A DNA stretch of 64,000 nt from WHSW01 sp963846565 (GTDB lineage Bacteria; Actinomycetota; Thermoleophilia; Solirubrobacterales; 70-9). The position numbers were made by a program, and so were the translations under genes. Position 1 is the stretch's first letter, and the number at the start of each line of letters is the position of its first letter. The stretch covers positions 1,426,001 to 1,490,000 of the forward strand of contig CAWJWL010000005.1 in NCBI GenBank assembly GCA_963846565.1. The letters are read 5' to 3'. The notes beneath the pieces were generated by a model that was given only the letters and a program-made list of their open reading frames with translations, did not search any database and had not been told where the DNA came from. Below are positions 51,774 through 60,036 of the stretch, one piece after another.

Positions 51774-52772
51774 TCATCTTCCGTCGACGGCAGCATCGTT
51801 TACCTCTATCGGCACATCGAGCCGAACACTTGTGCCTTCCTTCGGCCGCGAGGTCACCTGCAGGTCGCCGTTGACGAGCAGCGCACGCTCGCGCATGCCG
51901 GCGAGCCCGAGACCGCCGGTCGCCTGGTCGAAGGTGAAACCGGCGCCGTCGTCGGCGATCGTGAGCCGGATTCCGTCGGCGTTTCGGGCCAGGTGGACGC
52001 GGATCGTCGAGGCGCCGGAGTGGCGGACGGCGTTCGAGAGCGCCTCCTGGGCGACCCGGTAGACGACGATCTGCACGTCGGCGGGGAGGCCCCCGAGCGC
52101 GCCGTCGGCGTCGTAGCTGGTGTTGATCTCCGTCTGGCGGTCGATCTCGGTCGCGTGGGCGGCGAGCGCCGCGCTCAGACCGAGGTCGTCGAGTGAGGTC
52201 GGTCGCAGCTGGCGGGCCAGCGTCAGCAGCTCCTCCATCGCCTGGTTCGCGACCCTCCGGATCTCGGCGAGCTCGCCGGCGAGCTCGGGCGGTGCGTTTC
52301 GGCGCGCGGCCTCGAGCCGCAGGAGGAGGCCGGTGAGCGACTGGTTGACCTCGTCGTGGAGGTCGCGCGCGACCCTGGCCCGCTCCTCCTCCTGGGCGTC
52401 GAGTGCGGCGCTCGATGCGCGACGGCGCTCCGCCTCGAGCCGCTCGAGCATCCGCATGAAGGCGAAATGCAGGCGGGCGACCTCCTCCGGTCCCTCGGGG
52501 ACCTCGGCGTCGCGCAGGTTCGCCCCCGGGCGGGAGAGGTCGGCACGCTCCATCTGATCGACCAGGCGCTCGAGCGGGCCGAAGCGGCGCTGGAGCAGGT
52601 AGACGTTGATCAGGATCGTGAGGCTGACGGCGAGGCCGAGCACGAGCGCGGCCTCGGGTTTCTCGCCGAGGTCGATGTCGGGGTTCGAGGCGACGATCGC
52701 CGCGACCACGGCGGCGACGACCAGGAGCAGATTGACGATCAGGACCTGCGTCAGCAGATCGCGGCGACGCAT
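51774..52772 (-). CDS. Membrane histidine kinase, HisKA_3/NarX-like
   Basis: 332 residues. Two helices (VLIVNLLLVVAAVVAAIVAS; AALVLGLAVSLTILINVYLL) enclose only a short exterior loop, so sensing is probably within the membrane. A HAMP-like linker follows. The phosphorylated His is 139 in ARVARDLHDEVNQSLTGLLL, and the ATP-binding domain has VQIVVYRVAQEALSNAVRHS, IADDGAGF and GLGLAGMRERA. It is coupled to the response regulator. Confidence 0.92.
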   Translation of the reverse strand: MRRRDLLTQVLIVNLLLVVAAVVAAIVASNPDIDLGEKPEAALVLGLAVSLTILINVYLLQRRFGPLERLVDQMERADLSRPGANLRDAEVPEGPEEVARLHFAFMRMLERLEAERRRASSAALDAQEEERARVARDLHDEVNQSLTGLLLRLEAARRNAPPELAGELAEIRRVANQAMEELLTLARQLRPTSLDDLGLSAALAAHATEIDRQTEINTSYDADGALGGLPADVQIVVYRVAQEALSNAVRHSGASTIRVHLARNADGIRLTIADDGAGFTFDQATGGLGLAGMRERALLVNGDLQVTSRPKEGTSVRLDVPIEVNDAAVDGR

Positions 52773-52867
52773 GGCCGAAGTATCGGCGAGCGGCGTCCCG
52801 GGCTCGCGTCATCGACGGGCGTCGGCCCGGATCGTGCGCGCGGCTTAGGGTCCGCCCCCAGCGAGAA

Positions 52868-52885
52868 ATAGGGGCTGGCCCCTAT
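52868..52885. promoter_or_regulatory. Palindrome upstream of htpX
   Basis: ATAGGGG-CTGG-CCCCTAT is a perfect 7-bp inverted repeat in the 234-bp region between the kinase start and htpX. A promoter-like TAGAAT lies downstream at 52917-52922, so this may be an operator for htpX or for the two-component genes. Confidence 0.45.
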
Positions 52886-53006
52886 GAGAAACGGGTTCGA
52901 TCGCAGGAGCGCAACCTAGAATCAATGGAGCAGGTTCAAGTCCGGCCGCCTGCGCAAAGACCGTTTCTTAGAGAGTCGGACGACCGCATCAAGGAGTTAC
53001 CCCGCG

Positions 53007-53867
53007 ATGACCACCACTCGCAAGTCGAACGTCGCAGCCGCGCTGCGCACGACCGTGCTGATGGCCACGCTCACCGGTCTGCTCGTCGTCATCGGCTTTG
53101 CCGTCGGCGGTGCCCAAACCGCGCTGCTGTTCCTCTTCATCGCCGCGGCGATGAACTTCGCCGCCTACTGGTTCTCGGACAAGTTGGCGCTGAAGATGAG
53201 CGGCGCCAAGCCGATCTCCGAGCAGGAGGCCCCTGGCCTCTACCAGATGGTTCGCGAGCTCACCACTCGCGCCGACCTGCCCATGCCCGACCTGTACGTC
53301 ATTCCCCAGGAGCAGCCGAACGCCTTCGCGACCGGCCGCAACCCGAACCACGCGGCCGTTGCGGTGACCGCGGGAATCATGAAGCTGCTCTCCGAGGACG
53401 AGCTCCGCGGCGTCATTGCCCACGAGCTCGCTCACATCGGCAACCGCGACATCCTGATCCAGTCGGTGGCCGCGACGATCGGCGGTGCGATCACCTATGT
53501 CGCCTACATGATGATGTGGTTCGGCGGCGACAACGACTCGCCGCTCGGCCTGATCGCGTCGATCGCGATGGTGCTACTCGCGCCGATCGCTGCATCGCTG
53601 ATCCAACTCTCGATCTCGCGCCAGCGCGAGTACGCGGCCGACGCGACGGGTGCCCAGATCTGCGGCAACCCGGAGTCGCTGGCCTCGGCGCTGCTGCGAC
53701 TCGAGCAGGGGGTTCAGGACAACCCGATGCAGGTCAACCAGGCGTCTGAGCCGCTCTACATCGTGAAGCCGTTCAGCGGCGGTGGGATCTCGAAGCTGTT
53801 CTCGACCCACCCGCCGATCGAGGAGCGCGTCCGCCGCCTGCGGCAGATGCGCCCCGCCCTGGGTTAA
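53007..53867 (+). CDS. htpX: HtpX-type membrane zinc metalloprotease (M48)
   Basis: 286 residues. Two N-terminal helices, then EQEAPGLYQMVRELTTRADL, NAFATGRNPNHAAVAVTAGI, the zinc motif HELAH (139-143), a third ligand Glu in SRQREYAADATGA, and FSTHPPIEERVRRLRQM at the end. It degrades misfolded membrane proteins in the cytoplasmic membrane under stress. It has an AAGGAG site (spacing about 9). It is divergent from the two-component genes, which may control it. Confidence 0.93.
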   Translation: MTTTRKSNVAAALRTTVLMATLTGLLVVIGFAVGGAQTALLFLFIAAAMNFAAYWFSDKLALKMSGAKPISEQEAPGLYQMVRELTTRADLPMPDLYVIPQEQPNAFATGRNPNHAAVAVTAGIMKLLSEDELRGVIAHELAHIGNRDILIQSVAATIGGAITYVAYMMMWFGGDNDSPLGLIASIAMVLLAPIAASLIQLSISRQREYAADATGAQICGNPESLASALLRLEQGVQDNPMQVNQASEPLYIVKPFSGGGISKLFSTHPPIEERVRRLRQMRPALG

Positions 53868-53882
53868 GAAACACCGAACGTT

Positions 53883-53920
53883 CCGTCCGCCTCCTCGGCT
53901 TCGCCTCCGGGGGCGGACGG
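53883..53920 (+). terminator. Hairpin terminator after htpX
   Basis: CCGTCCGCC and GGCGGACGG form a 9-bp stem around a 20-nt loop that holds a small GGC-TTC-GCC hairpin. It is 16 nt after the htpX stop. No T tract. Confidence 0.55.
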
Positions 53921-53930
53921 GTCAGCCGCC

Positions 53931-53967
53931 AGTACACGCCGCCCCTAGGATCGGGGCGGCGTGTACT
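53931..53967. promoter_or_regulatory. Perfect 15-bp inverted repeat covering the glycosyltransferase start
   Basis: AGTACACGCCGCCCC (53931-53945) and GGGGCGGCGTGTACT (53953-53967) are exact inverted repeats around TAGGATC. TAGGAT in the loop is a -10-like box 9 nt before the GTG at 53961, so the start codon lies inside the right arm. It may be an operator, an RNA hairpin controlling translation, or a second terminator for htpX. Confidence 0.6.
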
Positions 53968-54896
53968 CGATCGTCGTCGTCAGCTGGAACTGCGCCGCCC
54001 ACCTCGGCGCGCTCGTCCGTTCGATGAACGAGCACCTCGACGGCTCCCAGGAGCTGATCGTCGTCGACAACCAATCCGACGATGACCCGGCGGTCGAGGC
54101 GGCGGCCTGGAAGGGCAGCTCGCGCTTCCTCGCGCAATCGGACAACCTCGGCTTCGGTGCGGCCTCGAACGTCGGCGTCGCGGCGGCTGCCCATGAGACG
54201 ACGGTGTTGCTCAACCCGGACACCGAGCTCCTCGATGACGGGCTCGACCGGCTCGCCGGCGTAGCGCTCGAGCTCGAAGCGCTCGTCGGCCCGCGGATCC
54301 TGAACGCCGACCACTCGCTACAGGCCTCCGCAAGCGGGCCGGAGGTCGGCGGGTGGCCGTGGCTGCGCGCGCTCGTGCCCGGCGCCGTGCAACCGCGCAG
54401 GATGCTCGCCCGCACCGAGCCGTACCGGCTCGATCGCCGAACCGAGGTCGACTGGCTGACCGGCGCCTGCGTCGCCGGGCCGACGGCGCAGTTTCGCCGG
54501 CTCGGGCCGTTCGACCCGCAACTCCATATGTACGGCGAGGACATCGACCTCGGGCTCCGGGCCGGCGCCGCCGGGGTCCGATCGTTCTTCGACCCGCTCG
54601 CCTGCCGGATCGTCCACCACGGGCAGGGGTCCTCGTCTCAGGTGTACGGCTCCGGCGACGGCTGGCGGCCCACCGGGACGCTCATGTGGCGCGCCGTCGT
54701 CCGCCGCGCCTACGGCCCGCGGCGAGAGTGGCTGGGGTGGCGCGCGCTGCGCCTCAACCTGCGCCTGCGGCTGCTCTCAAAGACGCTTCTCGGGCGAGCG
54801 AGCGAGCGCGACCGCAAAGCGCTCGAGGGAGCTGTTGCGGCCAATCCGCCGCCGGCCCTCGCCTCCCCGCCGCCGGGGCTGACGTCCGGCCGATGA
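53961..54896 (+). CDS. Family 2 glycosyltransferase (rhamnosyltransferase-like)
   Basis: 311 residues from GTG 53961. GT-A fold: YSIVVVSWNCAAHLGALVRS, LIVVDNQSDDDP, the nucleotide-sugar motif in TVLLNPDTELLDDGLDRL, TGACVAGPTAQFRRLGPFD and MYGEDIDLGLRAGAAGVRS with the ED acidic pair. It resembles WbbL/RfbF-type sugar transferases that build cell wall or surface polysaccharide. It overlaps a tiny 25-residue frame at its end. Confidence 0.88.
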   Translation: MYSIVVVSWNCAAHLGALVRSMNEHLDGSQELIVVDNQSDDDPAVEAAAWKGSSRFLAQSDNLGFGAASNVGVAAAAHETTVLLNPDTELLDDGLDRLAGVALELEALVGPRILNADHSLQASASGPEVGGWPWLRALVPGAVQPRRMLARTEPYRLDRRTEVDWLTGACVAGPTAQFRRLGPFDPQLHMYGEDIDLGLRAGAAGVRSFFDPLACRIVHHGQGSSSQVYGSGDGWRPTGTLMWRAVVRRAYGPRREWLGWRALRLNLRLRLLSKTLLGRASERDRKALEGAVAANPPPALASPPPGLTSGR

Positions 54897-54970
54897 CGTT
54901 TGAGCTCCGGCGCGGGATCGAGTTCATCCGGCGCCTGCACCGGGCGCCGTTGCTATCCTTTCTGAAGTAA
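54893..54970 (+). CDS. Possible 25-residue small ORF
   Basis: ATG 54893 overlaps the glycosyltransferase stop (ATGA) and opens a frame for a basic amphipathic peptide (MTFELRRGIEFIRRLHRAPL, then LSFLK). It may be a translated coupling peptide or a chance frame; a TATCCT -10-like box for the next gene lies inside its end. Confidence 0.2.
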   Translation: MTFELRRGIEFIRRLHRAPLLSFLK

Positions 54971-55006
54971 ACCTTGAATCCGGATAGGGATTAGGAGTTT
55001 TAAGGG

Positions 55007-56206
55007 ATGGCAACGGCGTCGACGCCCGTCGAGGAGATCAAGCAGCGGATCGAGATGATCGGTCTCGATGCTGCCGAGGAGGAGATCGCCGCGGGCACGA
55101 AGCTGATCGACGTCCGGGAGCAAAACGAGTGGGACGAGTCCCATTTCGAGGCCGCCGTCCATGTCCCGCAGGCTGAGCTGGTCGAGCGAATCGACGAGAT
55201 CGCCCCGGATACCTCCGAGCGCGTCCTCCTGTACTGCCGCACCGACAACCGCTCCGCGCGGATGGCCGACGCGCTCGAATCGCTCGGCTACGAGAACGTC
55301 GGCGTGATCGCGGGCGGGATCGTCGCCTGGGAGGCCGCGGGCCTGCCGACGATCAACGCGTCCGGACTGAGCAAGGACCAGCGGATGCGCTACTCGCGCC
55401 ACACGCTGCTGCCCGAGGTCGGGGTCGAGGGCCAGTTGAAGCTGCTCCACGCAAAGGTCCTCCTGCTCGGCGCCGGCGGCCTCGGCGCGCCGACCGCGCT
55501 CTACCTCGCCGCCGCCGGGATCGGCACGATCGGGATCGTCGACGACGACGTCGTCGACGAATCGAACCTGCAGCGCCAGGTGATCCACAACACCGAGCGG
55601 GTCGGGATGGCGAAGTCGTCCTCGGCGCGCGTCGCGATCGAGGCGCTCAACCCCGACGTCAAGGTGGTCGAGCACAACACCCGCCTCGACGCCTCGAACA
55701 TCCTCGAGATCATCGAGCCCTACGACTTCATCGTCGACGGCGCCGACAACTTCCCCACCCGCTATCTGCTGAACGACGCCTCGGTTCGCCTGCGCAAGCC
55801 GGTGATCTCGGCCTCGATCCTCGGCTTCGACGGCCAGGCCTCGACCTTCGTCCCCTACGAGGGCCCCTGCTACCGATGCCTCTACCCGGTTCCGCCGCCA
55901 CCGGAGCTCGCTCCGAGCTGCGGCGCCAACGGCGTCCTCGGCGTGATGGCGGGCGTCATGGGCCTCCTGCAGGCGAACGAGGTGATCAAGCTCGCGGCTG
56001 GGATCGGCGAGCCACTCGTCGGCCGCCTGCTTCTCTACGAGTCCCTCGGGACGCGGTTCACCGAGCTCAAGGTCAGGCGCGACCCGGAGTGCCCGATCTG
56101 CGGCGATCACGCGCCGGAGATTTCGGCGCAGGAGATGGGGAAGTTCCCCGACTACGAGCTCTTCTGCGGCGCCCCGGCACGCGAGGCGACGCCGACGCTC
56201 TCCTAG
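55007..56206 (+). CDS. Rhodanese-ThiF fusion, MoeZ/MoeB-type sulfur-carrier adenylyltransferase
   Basis: 399 residues. An N-terminal rhodanese domain (about 20-115) has LIDVREQNEWDESHF and the active Cys in LLYCRTDNRSARMA. The ThiF/MoeB domain follows: RYSRHTLLPEVGVEGQLKL, GAGGLGAPTALYLAAAGIG, IVDDDVVDESNLQRQ and DGADNFPTRYLLND, with zinc cysteines in CYRCLYP and CPICGD. Usual MoeZ proteins have the rhodanese at the C-terminus, so domain order is reversed. It should adenylate and thiolate the C-terminus of the CysO/ThiS-like protein encoded next. Confidence 0.9.
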   Translation: MATASTPVEEIKQRIEMIGLDAAEEEIAAGTKLIDVREQNEWDESHFEAAVHVPQAELVERIDEIAPDTSERVLLYCRTDNRSARMADALESLGYENVGVIAGGIVAWEAAGLPTINASGLSKDQRMRYSRHTLLPEVGVEGQLKLLHAKVLLLGAGGLGAPTALYLAAAGIGTIGIVDDDVVDESNLQRQVIHNTERVGMAKSSSARVAIEALNPDVKVVEHNTRLDASNILEIIEPYDFIVDGADNFPTRYLLNDASVRLRKPVISASILGFDGQASTFVPYEGPCYRCLYPVPPPPELAPSCGANGVLGVMAGVMGLLQANEVIKLAAGIGEPLVGRLLLYESLGTRFTELKVRRDPECPICGDHAPEISAQEMGKFPDYELFCGAPAREATPTLS

Positions 56207-56225
56207 CGACTAGCGTTCCGACCCG

Positions 56226-56501
56226 ATGCCGACCGTGAAGATTCCACCCGTGCTGCGCGCCCGAACGGGCGGCGAGGCCGAGGTCGACGCCGCCGGGACG
56301 ACGGTCGGCGAAGTGCTCGAGGCGCTGGCCGCATCCCACCCCGACACCCGCGAGCAGCTCTTCTCCTCAGACGGCGAGCTCAACCGCTACGTCAACGTCT
56401 ACCTCAACGACGAGGACGTACGCGTCCTCGACGGGCTCGGCACCGCGGCCCAGGACTCCGACACGGTCGTCATCCTGCCCGCGATGGCGGGCGGGCGCTA
56501 G
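56226..56501 (+). CDS. CysO/ThiS/MoaD-type sulfur carrier protein
   Basis: 91 residues. Beta-grasp fold: VKIPPVLRARTGGEAEVDAAG, LNRYVNVYLNDEDVRVLDGL and DTVVILPAMAGG. The match to mycobacterial CysO is close, including NxYVNDEDVR-like and ILPAxAGG blocks. The chain ends GGR rather than GG, so one residue must be removed before thiocarboxylation. It follows the rhodanese-ThiF gene by 19 bp and is its likely substrate, feeding cysteine synthesis; no CysM or Mec gene is in the window. Confidence 0.85.
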   Translation: MPTVKIPPVLRARTGGEAEVDAAGTTVGEVLEALAASHPDTREQLFSSDGELNRYVNVYLNDEDVRVLDGLGTAAQDSDTVVILPAMAGGR

Positions 56502-56514
56502 CGCGCTCCACGGA

Positions 56515-58233
56515 CTAGGCGCAGACCGCGACCGGCTCGGCGCTGGTGGTGGACAGCCGCCAGGGGCGTCCCGCCTCGCCGTCCGCCGGGATCTCGAGCG
56601 CCGCGGCCTCGCCCGCGGCGAGCTCGTCGAGCGCCACGGGATAGCCGTCGGCGAAACGGCCGAGCGCGACCGTCGCGGGCGCCTCGGCGCGGAGCTCGTA
56701 TGTCCCCGGAGGCAGCTCGCGGACGACGGCGCCGCCGGGCGTCTCGGCCGCGGTGACGTCGCAGTTCTCCGCCCCCCCGCCGCCGGCGGCGGGGGTGAGG
56801 CCGATCGCGAGCGCGCTCGCGAGCACCTGATCGGCGCCCTCGCGGACGGACGCCCTCTGCTCGAGCACCTCGTCGGGGCTGAAGCCGACCGAGCCGAAAC
56901 GCTCGACCGCGAGCTGGTAGGACCCGGCCTGGAGCGGTAGCTGCGCCGGCACGACCTCCGCGAGCGCCGGATCGGTGCGCGGGTCGTATGCCGGCGGGAT
57001 TGCGTCGCCGCCGAGCTCGAGCATCGCGAGCTGGGCCTTGACCCGCTGCGAGTAGTCCTCGAGGAAGACCTCCCCGTCGTGGAGTTGCCGGATGTTGGTC
57101 GTAACCGCGAGCGCGGCGACGACGAGGACCGCGATCACGCCCTTGCGCGGCACGCGGATCCCGGTGAGCGCAGTGCCCGCGACGAGGATGAGGAGCACCG
57201 CACCGGGGTAGATGTAGCGCGACTGATCGGGCGTTCGCCCGGGGCCGAACCCGAGCGCGAGCGAGGCCCAGAAGGCGAGCAGGAGCGCCAGCGTCGCCCA
57301 CATCGCGCGCGGGACGTTCCCGCGGGCGATCCGGACGGCGACGAGCGCGATCGCGACCAGCCCGAGGGCGCGGCCCCAGCCGGGCTCGATCTGGATCGTC
57401 GCATTCGGCGACTCGGCGCCGAGGTTCGCCGCAAGGCCGGTGACGGCGCCCGCAACGGCGGCGAGCGAGTCGGCGGCGAAGCTCGGGATGAGCCAGAAGT
57501 TCTCGGCCGCGAGCGGGCTGTCCTGATCGAACTTGAGCGCCCACAGCCACCAGGCGGCGTAGAGCGCCAGCGGCACGAGGACGACCCAGGCCCGTGACCA
57601 GCGATCGCCGCGCAGGAGGACGTAGACGGCGGCGCCGACGATGAACGCGAGCCCGGTCGAGTGCGAGGCGACCGCGACGACGAGGAGCACGCACGCCCAG
57701 ATGTCGCCGGTGCGGTCCTCGCGCTCGAGCGCGAGCAGCGCTCCGATTCCCGCCGCGGCCGCGAAAACCCAGGTCGCGACCGAGAATGGCCACAGAAGCG
57801 TTTCCCAGGAGGCGCCGAGGAACAGCAGCACGACGGCGGGCGCGAGCGCGAGCAGCGGGTCGACCCGGCGGCGGAGGTAGACGAAGACGAGCGTCGCGCA
57901 GGCGAGCAGCGCGAGCACCGCAACCACCCGGAACGCGGCCGCGTCGGCGCCGAAGACCTCGAGCACGACCTCGTAGACCAGGTAAGCGACCGCGGTCAGG
58001 TGCCCGTTGTGCGGGGTCAGGATCGCCTCGGCGTCGAAGCCCCCGCCGAGTTGTGCGAGGACCGCGAACTCGTCGTTGAAGAAGGTGTTGCCGCGCGTCT
58101 GGAAGAGGATCAGCGCAGCGGACAGCACCCCCGCCACGGCGAGGATGCTCGAGGCGAGACGGTCCGTGGAACCCGGGTGGCTAGGAGCCGCCGGTGTAAC
58201 CGACGAAGGCGTCAAAAGCAGGCTTTTCCCCAC
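56515..58233 (-). CDS. Polytopic membrane protein, GT-C glycosyltransferase-like
   Basis: 572 residues from GTG 58233, with about 10 membrane helices in the first 390 and an extracytoplasmic beta domain after. Features: RGNTFFNDEFAVLAQLGGGF (an acidic loop after helix 1, as in GT-C enzymes), LTPHNGHLTAVAYLVYEVV and FLGASWETLLWPFSV. The C-terminal part includes PGTYELRAEAPATVALG. It may add lipid-linked sugars. Start is uncertain because it overlaps the glycoside hydrolase gene by 53 bp. Third gene of the operon beginning at 59940. Confidence 0.65.
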   Translation of the reverse strand: MGKSLLLTPSSVTPAAPSHPGSTDRLASSILAVAGVLSAALILFQTRGNTFFNDEFAVLAQLGGGFDAEAILTPHNGHLTAVAYLVYEVVLEVFGADAAAFRVVAVLALLACATLVFVYLRRRVDPLLALAPAVVLLFLGASWETLLWPFSVATWVFAAAAGIGALLALEREDRTGDIWACVLLVVAVASHSTGLAFIVGAAVYVLLRGDRWSRAWVVLVPLALYAAWWLWALKFDQDSPLAAENFWLIPSFAADSLAAVAGAVTGLAANLGAESPNATIQIEPGWGRALGLVAIALVAVRIARGNVPRAMWATLALLLAFWASLALGFGPGRTPDQSRYIYPGAVLLILVAGTALTGIRVPRKGVIAVLVVAALAVTTNIRQLHDGEVFLEDYSQRVKAQLAMLELGGDAIPPAYDPRTDPALAEVVPAQLPLQAGSYQLAVERFGSVGFSPDEVLEQRASVREGADQVLASALAIGLTPAAGGGGAENCDVTAAETPGGAVVRELPPGTYELRAEAPATVALGRFADGYPVALDELAAGEAAALEIPADGEAGRPWRLSTTSAEPVAVCA

Positions 58234-59320
58234 CGGACTCGGTCAACAGACCGGAGCCCGCGCACCATTCGCAGAGGCCCACGGTGTCGAAGTTGTCCTG
58301 CCACGAGTACCAGACGATCGTCTGGAGGTTGAGCGCCCGCTTCCGCTTGAGGAAGTAGTCGAATGCCTCCTCGAGCCGCTTCGCCTGCCCGCGCGAGCCC
58401 TTGACGAGGGGATTCTTCGGACCGCTCGACGCCCAGCCGATCTCGGTGATGTAGGTGCCGGCGCCGGTGTCGCGGTTCTCGACGACAACCTCGTGCATGA
58501 GATCGACCTGCCCGATGACCTTCTTCAGGCTCGCCGCGTAGGGATGGATCGCGACTCCCTCGAAGTAGCGCTTGATCCCGGCGATGTTGTAGAGCTTGTC
58601 GAGGAAGACCTCGGAGAAGATCGAGGGCTTGCGGCCGCCGCCCGGGCTGCGGAACATCCCGCCGAGGACGATGTCGGCGGTGGGGTCGACGGTGTCGACC
58701 GCGTCGTGCGCAGCCTTCAGCATCTTCGCGTACTTCTTCACGTTCGGCTTCGGCAGGTAGAAGTGGTCCGAGTTCTGCTCGTTCCAGATCTGGTAGACGC
58801 CGAGCGGCTTCTGCGGGATCGAGGGGTTCTGCGCCCAGAAGTCCCCGCCGGGGCCGTAGCGCTGAGCGATATCGGTGACGAAGACTTTCCAGGCGGCGAT
58901 CGCCGCATTCGACCGCGGCGCGTAGCGCGCGCAGTCGGGGGTGCTGGAACCCGGGACCTTGCAGTTGCTGTTGTCGAGGTCCTTGGCGACCCAGTTCGGG
59001 GTCGCGCCGATGATCGGGATCACGCGGATGTTGGCCCGCGCGGTCGCGCCGATCAGAGCGTCGACGTTGCCCCACTGGTAGTCGCCGGCCGCGGCCGACG
59101 GATCGATCCCCGACCAGTCGATGCCGAAGCGCAGGGTGCCGACCTTCGCCTGAGCCATGCGCTCGAGGTCGGCCGCCGTGAGCGGCTTCTGCGGCATGAC
59201 GCCGAACATGTTCTTCGGCGCCGCCTGCGCGGAACCGACAGCCATCAGCGAAACCGCGAGCGCCAGTAGCGTCGTGACGACTGCCCGCCGCCGGGGCCCT
59301 CCCTGCCTTGCCGCTGCCAT
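58181..59320 (-). CDS. Secreted glycoside hydrolase-like protein, paralogue of 45433-46545
   Basis: 379 residues, basic start then signal peptide (AVVTTLLALAVSLMAVGSAQA). FGVMPQKPLTAADLERMAQA, VGTLRFGIDWSGIDPS, GVYQIWNEQNSDHFYLP (acid/base Glu), GVAIHPYAASL and YITEIGWASSG (nucleophile Glu) parallel the paralogue at 45433, including the C-terminal CEWCAGSGLL / CQWCAKSGLF Cys pair. Clan A hydrolase of GH5/GH39-like type. It shares one base with the preceding gene (TGATG). Confidence 0.85.
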   Translation of the reverse strand: MAAARQGGPRRRAVVTTLLALAVSLMAVGSAQAAPKNMFGVMPQKPLTAADLERMAQAKVGTLRFGIDWSGIDPSAAAGDYQWGNVDALIGATARANIRVIPIIGATPNWVAKDLDNSNCKVPGSSTPDCARYAPRSNAAIAAWKVFVTDIAQRYGPGGDFWAQNPSIPQKPLGVYQIWNEQNSDHFYLPKPNVKKYAKMLKAAHDAVDTVDPTADIVLGGMFRSPGGGRKPSIFSEVFLDKLYNIAGIKRYFEGVAIHPYAASLKKVIGQVDLMHEVVVENRDTGAGTYITEIGWASSGPKNPLVKGSRGQAKRLEEAFDYFLKRKRALNLQTIVWYSWQDNFDTVGLCEWCAGSGLLTESGGEKPAFDAFVGYTGGS

Positions 59321-59940
59321 CAGAGAGACTGAGCGCCCTTGTCGAGTTCGGTCGTCGGCGCGGAATCGCCCGAGCCGCCGCTCTCACGACCGGAGCGCAG
59401 ACGCCACACGGCGACGCCCACGGCGAGCGCGGCGATCGCGGCGATCGCGATCAGGAGACCGGAAACGCCGCCGCCCGAGTCCTCGGAGGAGGCGGGGCTG
59501 GCGTCAACCGTCCCGGTCGGATCGGTCGCTGAAACTGTCTCGTGGTCCGCGCCGCCAGCGCCTTCGCCGCTGGGGCCGCCGCCGTTGCCGCCGCCCTTGC
59601 CGTTGTTGCCGCCGGTACCGCCGCCGCTCGACCCCTCCTCTGAGGAGGTGTCGTCGGTCGTCTCGGGCGTGGTCACCGTCTCCTCGGGCGCGGTCGCCTC
59701 GGTGGCGTTCGAGCTGTCGGGCTGGTCGACGCCGCCGCCTCCTCCGGAGGCGTTCGCGGACGGATCCTGGCCGCCGCCGTCGCCCTCGGGGAGCTCGAGG
59801 CAGTACTCGCACTCGCCCGCCATCGCTGTTCCCGGGAGGAGCGCGAACGCGAGTGCGAAGACGGCAATCAGTGCAGCCGTCACTACCCCGCGCGCTCCGC
59901 GGGCGACATGGCCGCACCTAGACTTGCTGCTTCGTCTCAT
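59320..59940 (-). CDS. Glycine-rich surface protein with C-terminal membrane anchor
   Basis: 206 residues from ATG 59940. Signal peptide (AALIAVFALAFALLPGTAMA), then GECEYCLELPEGDGGG with a Cys pair, a Thr/Glu and Gly-rich low-complexity region, and a membrane helix (GLLIAIAAIAALAVGVAVW) with RLRSGRE after it. Short CxYCLxLP-type surface proteins recur near polysaccharide genes in related genomes. First gene of an operon with the glycoside hydrolase and the polytopic protein. Confidence 0.65.
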   Translation of the reverse strand: MRRSSKSRCGHVARGARGVVTAALIAVFALAFALLPGTAMAGECEYCLELPEGDGGGQDPSANASGGGGGVDQPDSSNATEATAPEETVTTPETTDDTSSEEGSSGGGTGGNNGKGGGNGGGPSGEGAGGADHETVSATDPTGTVDASPASSEDSGGGVSGLLIAIAAIAALAVGVAVWRLRSGRESGGSGDSAPTTELDKGAQSL

Positions 59941-60036
59941 CGTCGCAGTTCCTTCCTTTCGCCCCCAGTGAGAACGCCGTTTACGAGTTCGTCCCGGGGC
60001 CAGGGTACAGACTGACCCGGTCAAAGTAGACGTCGC

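Noticed and set aside
53883..53967. Attachment site or insertion sequence end
   Set aside because: Although two inverted repeats follow each other, there is no transposase or target duplication; terminator and operator explanations suffice.
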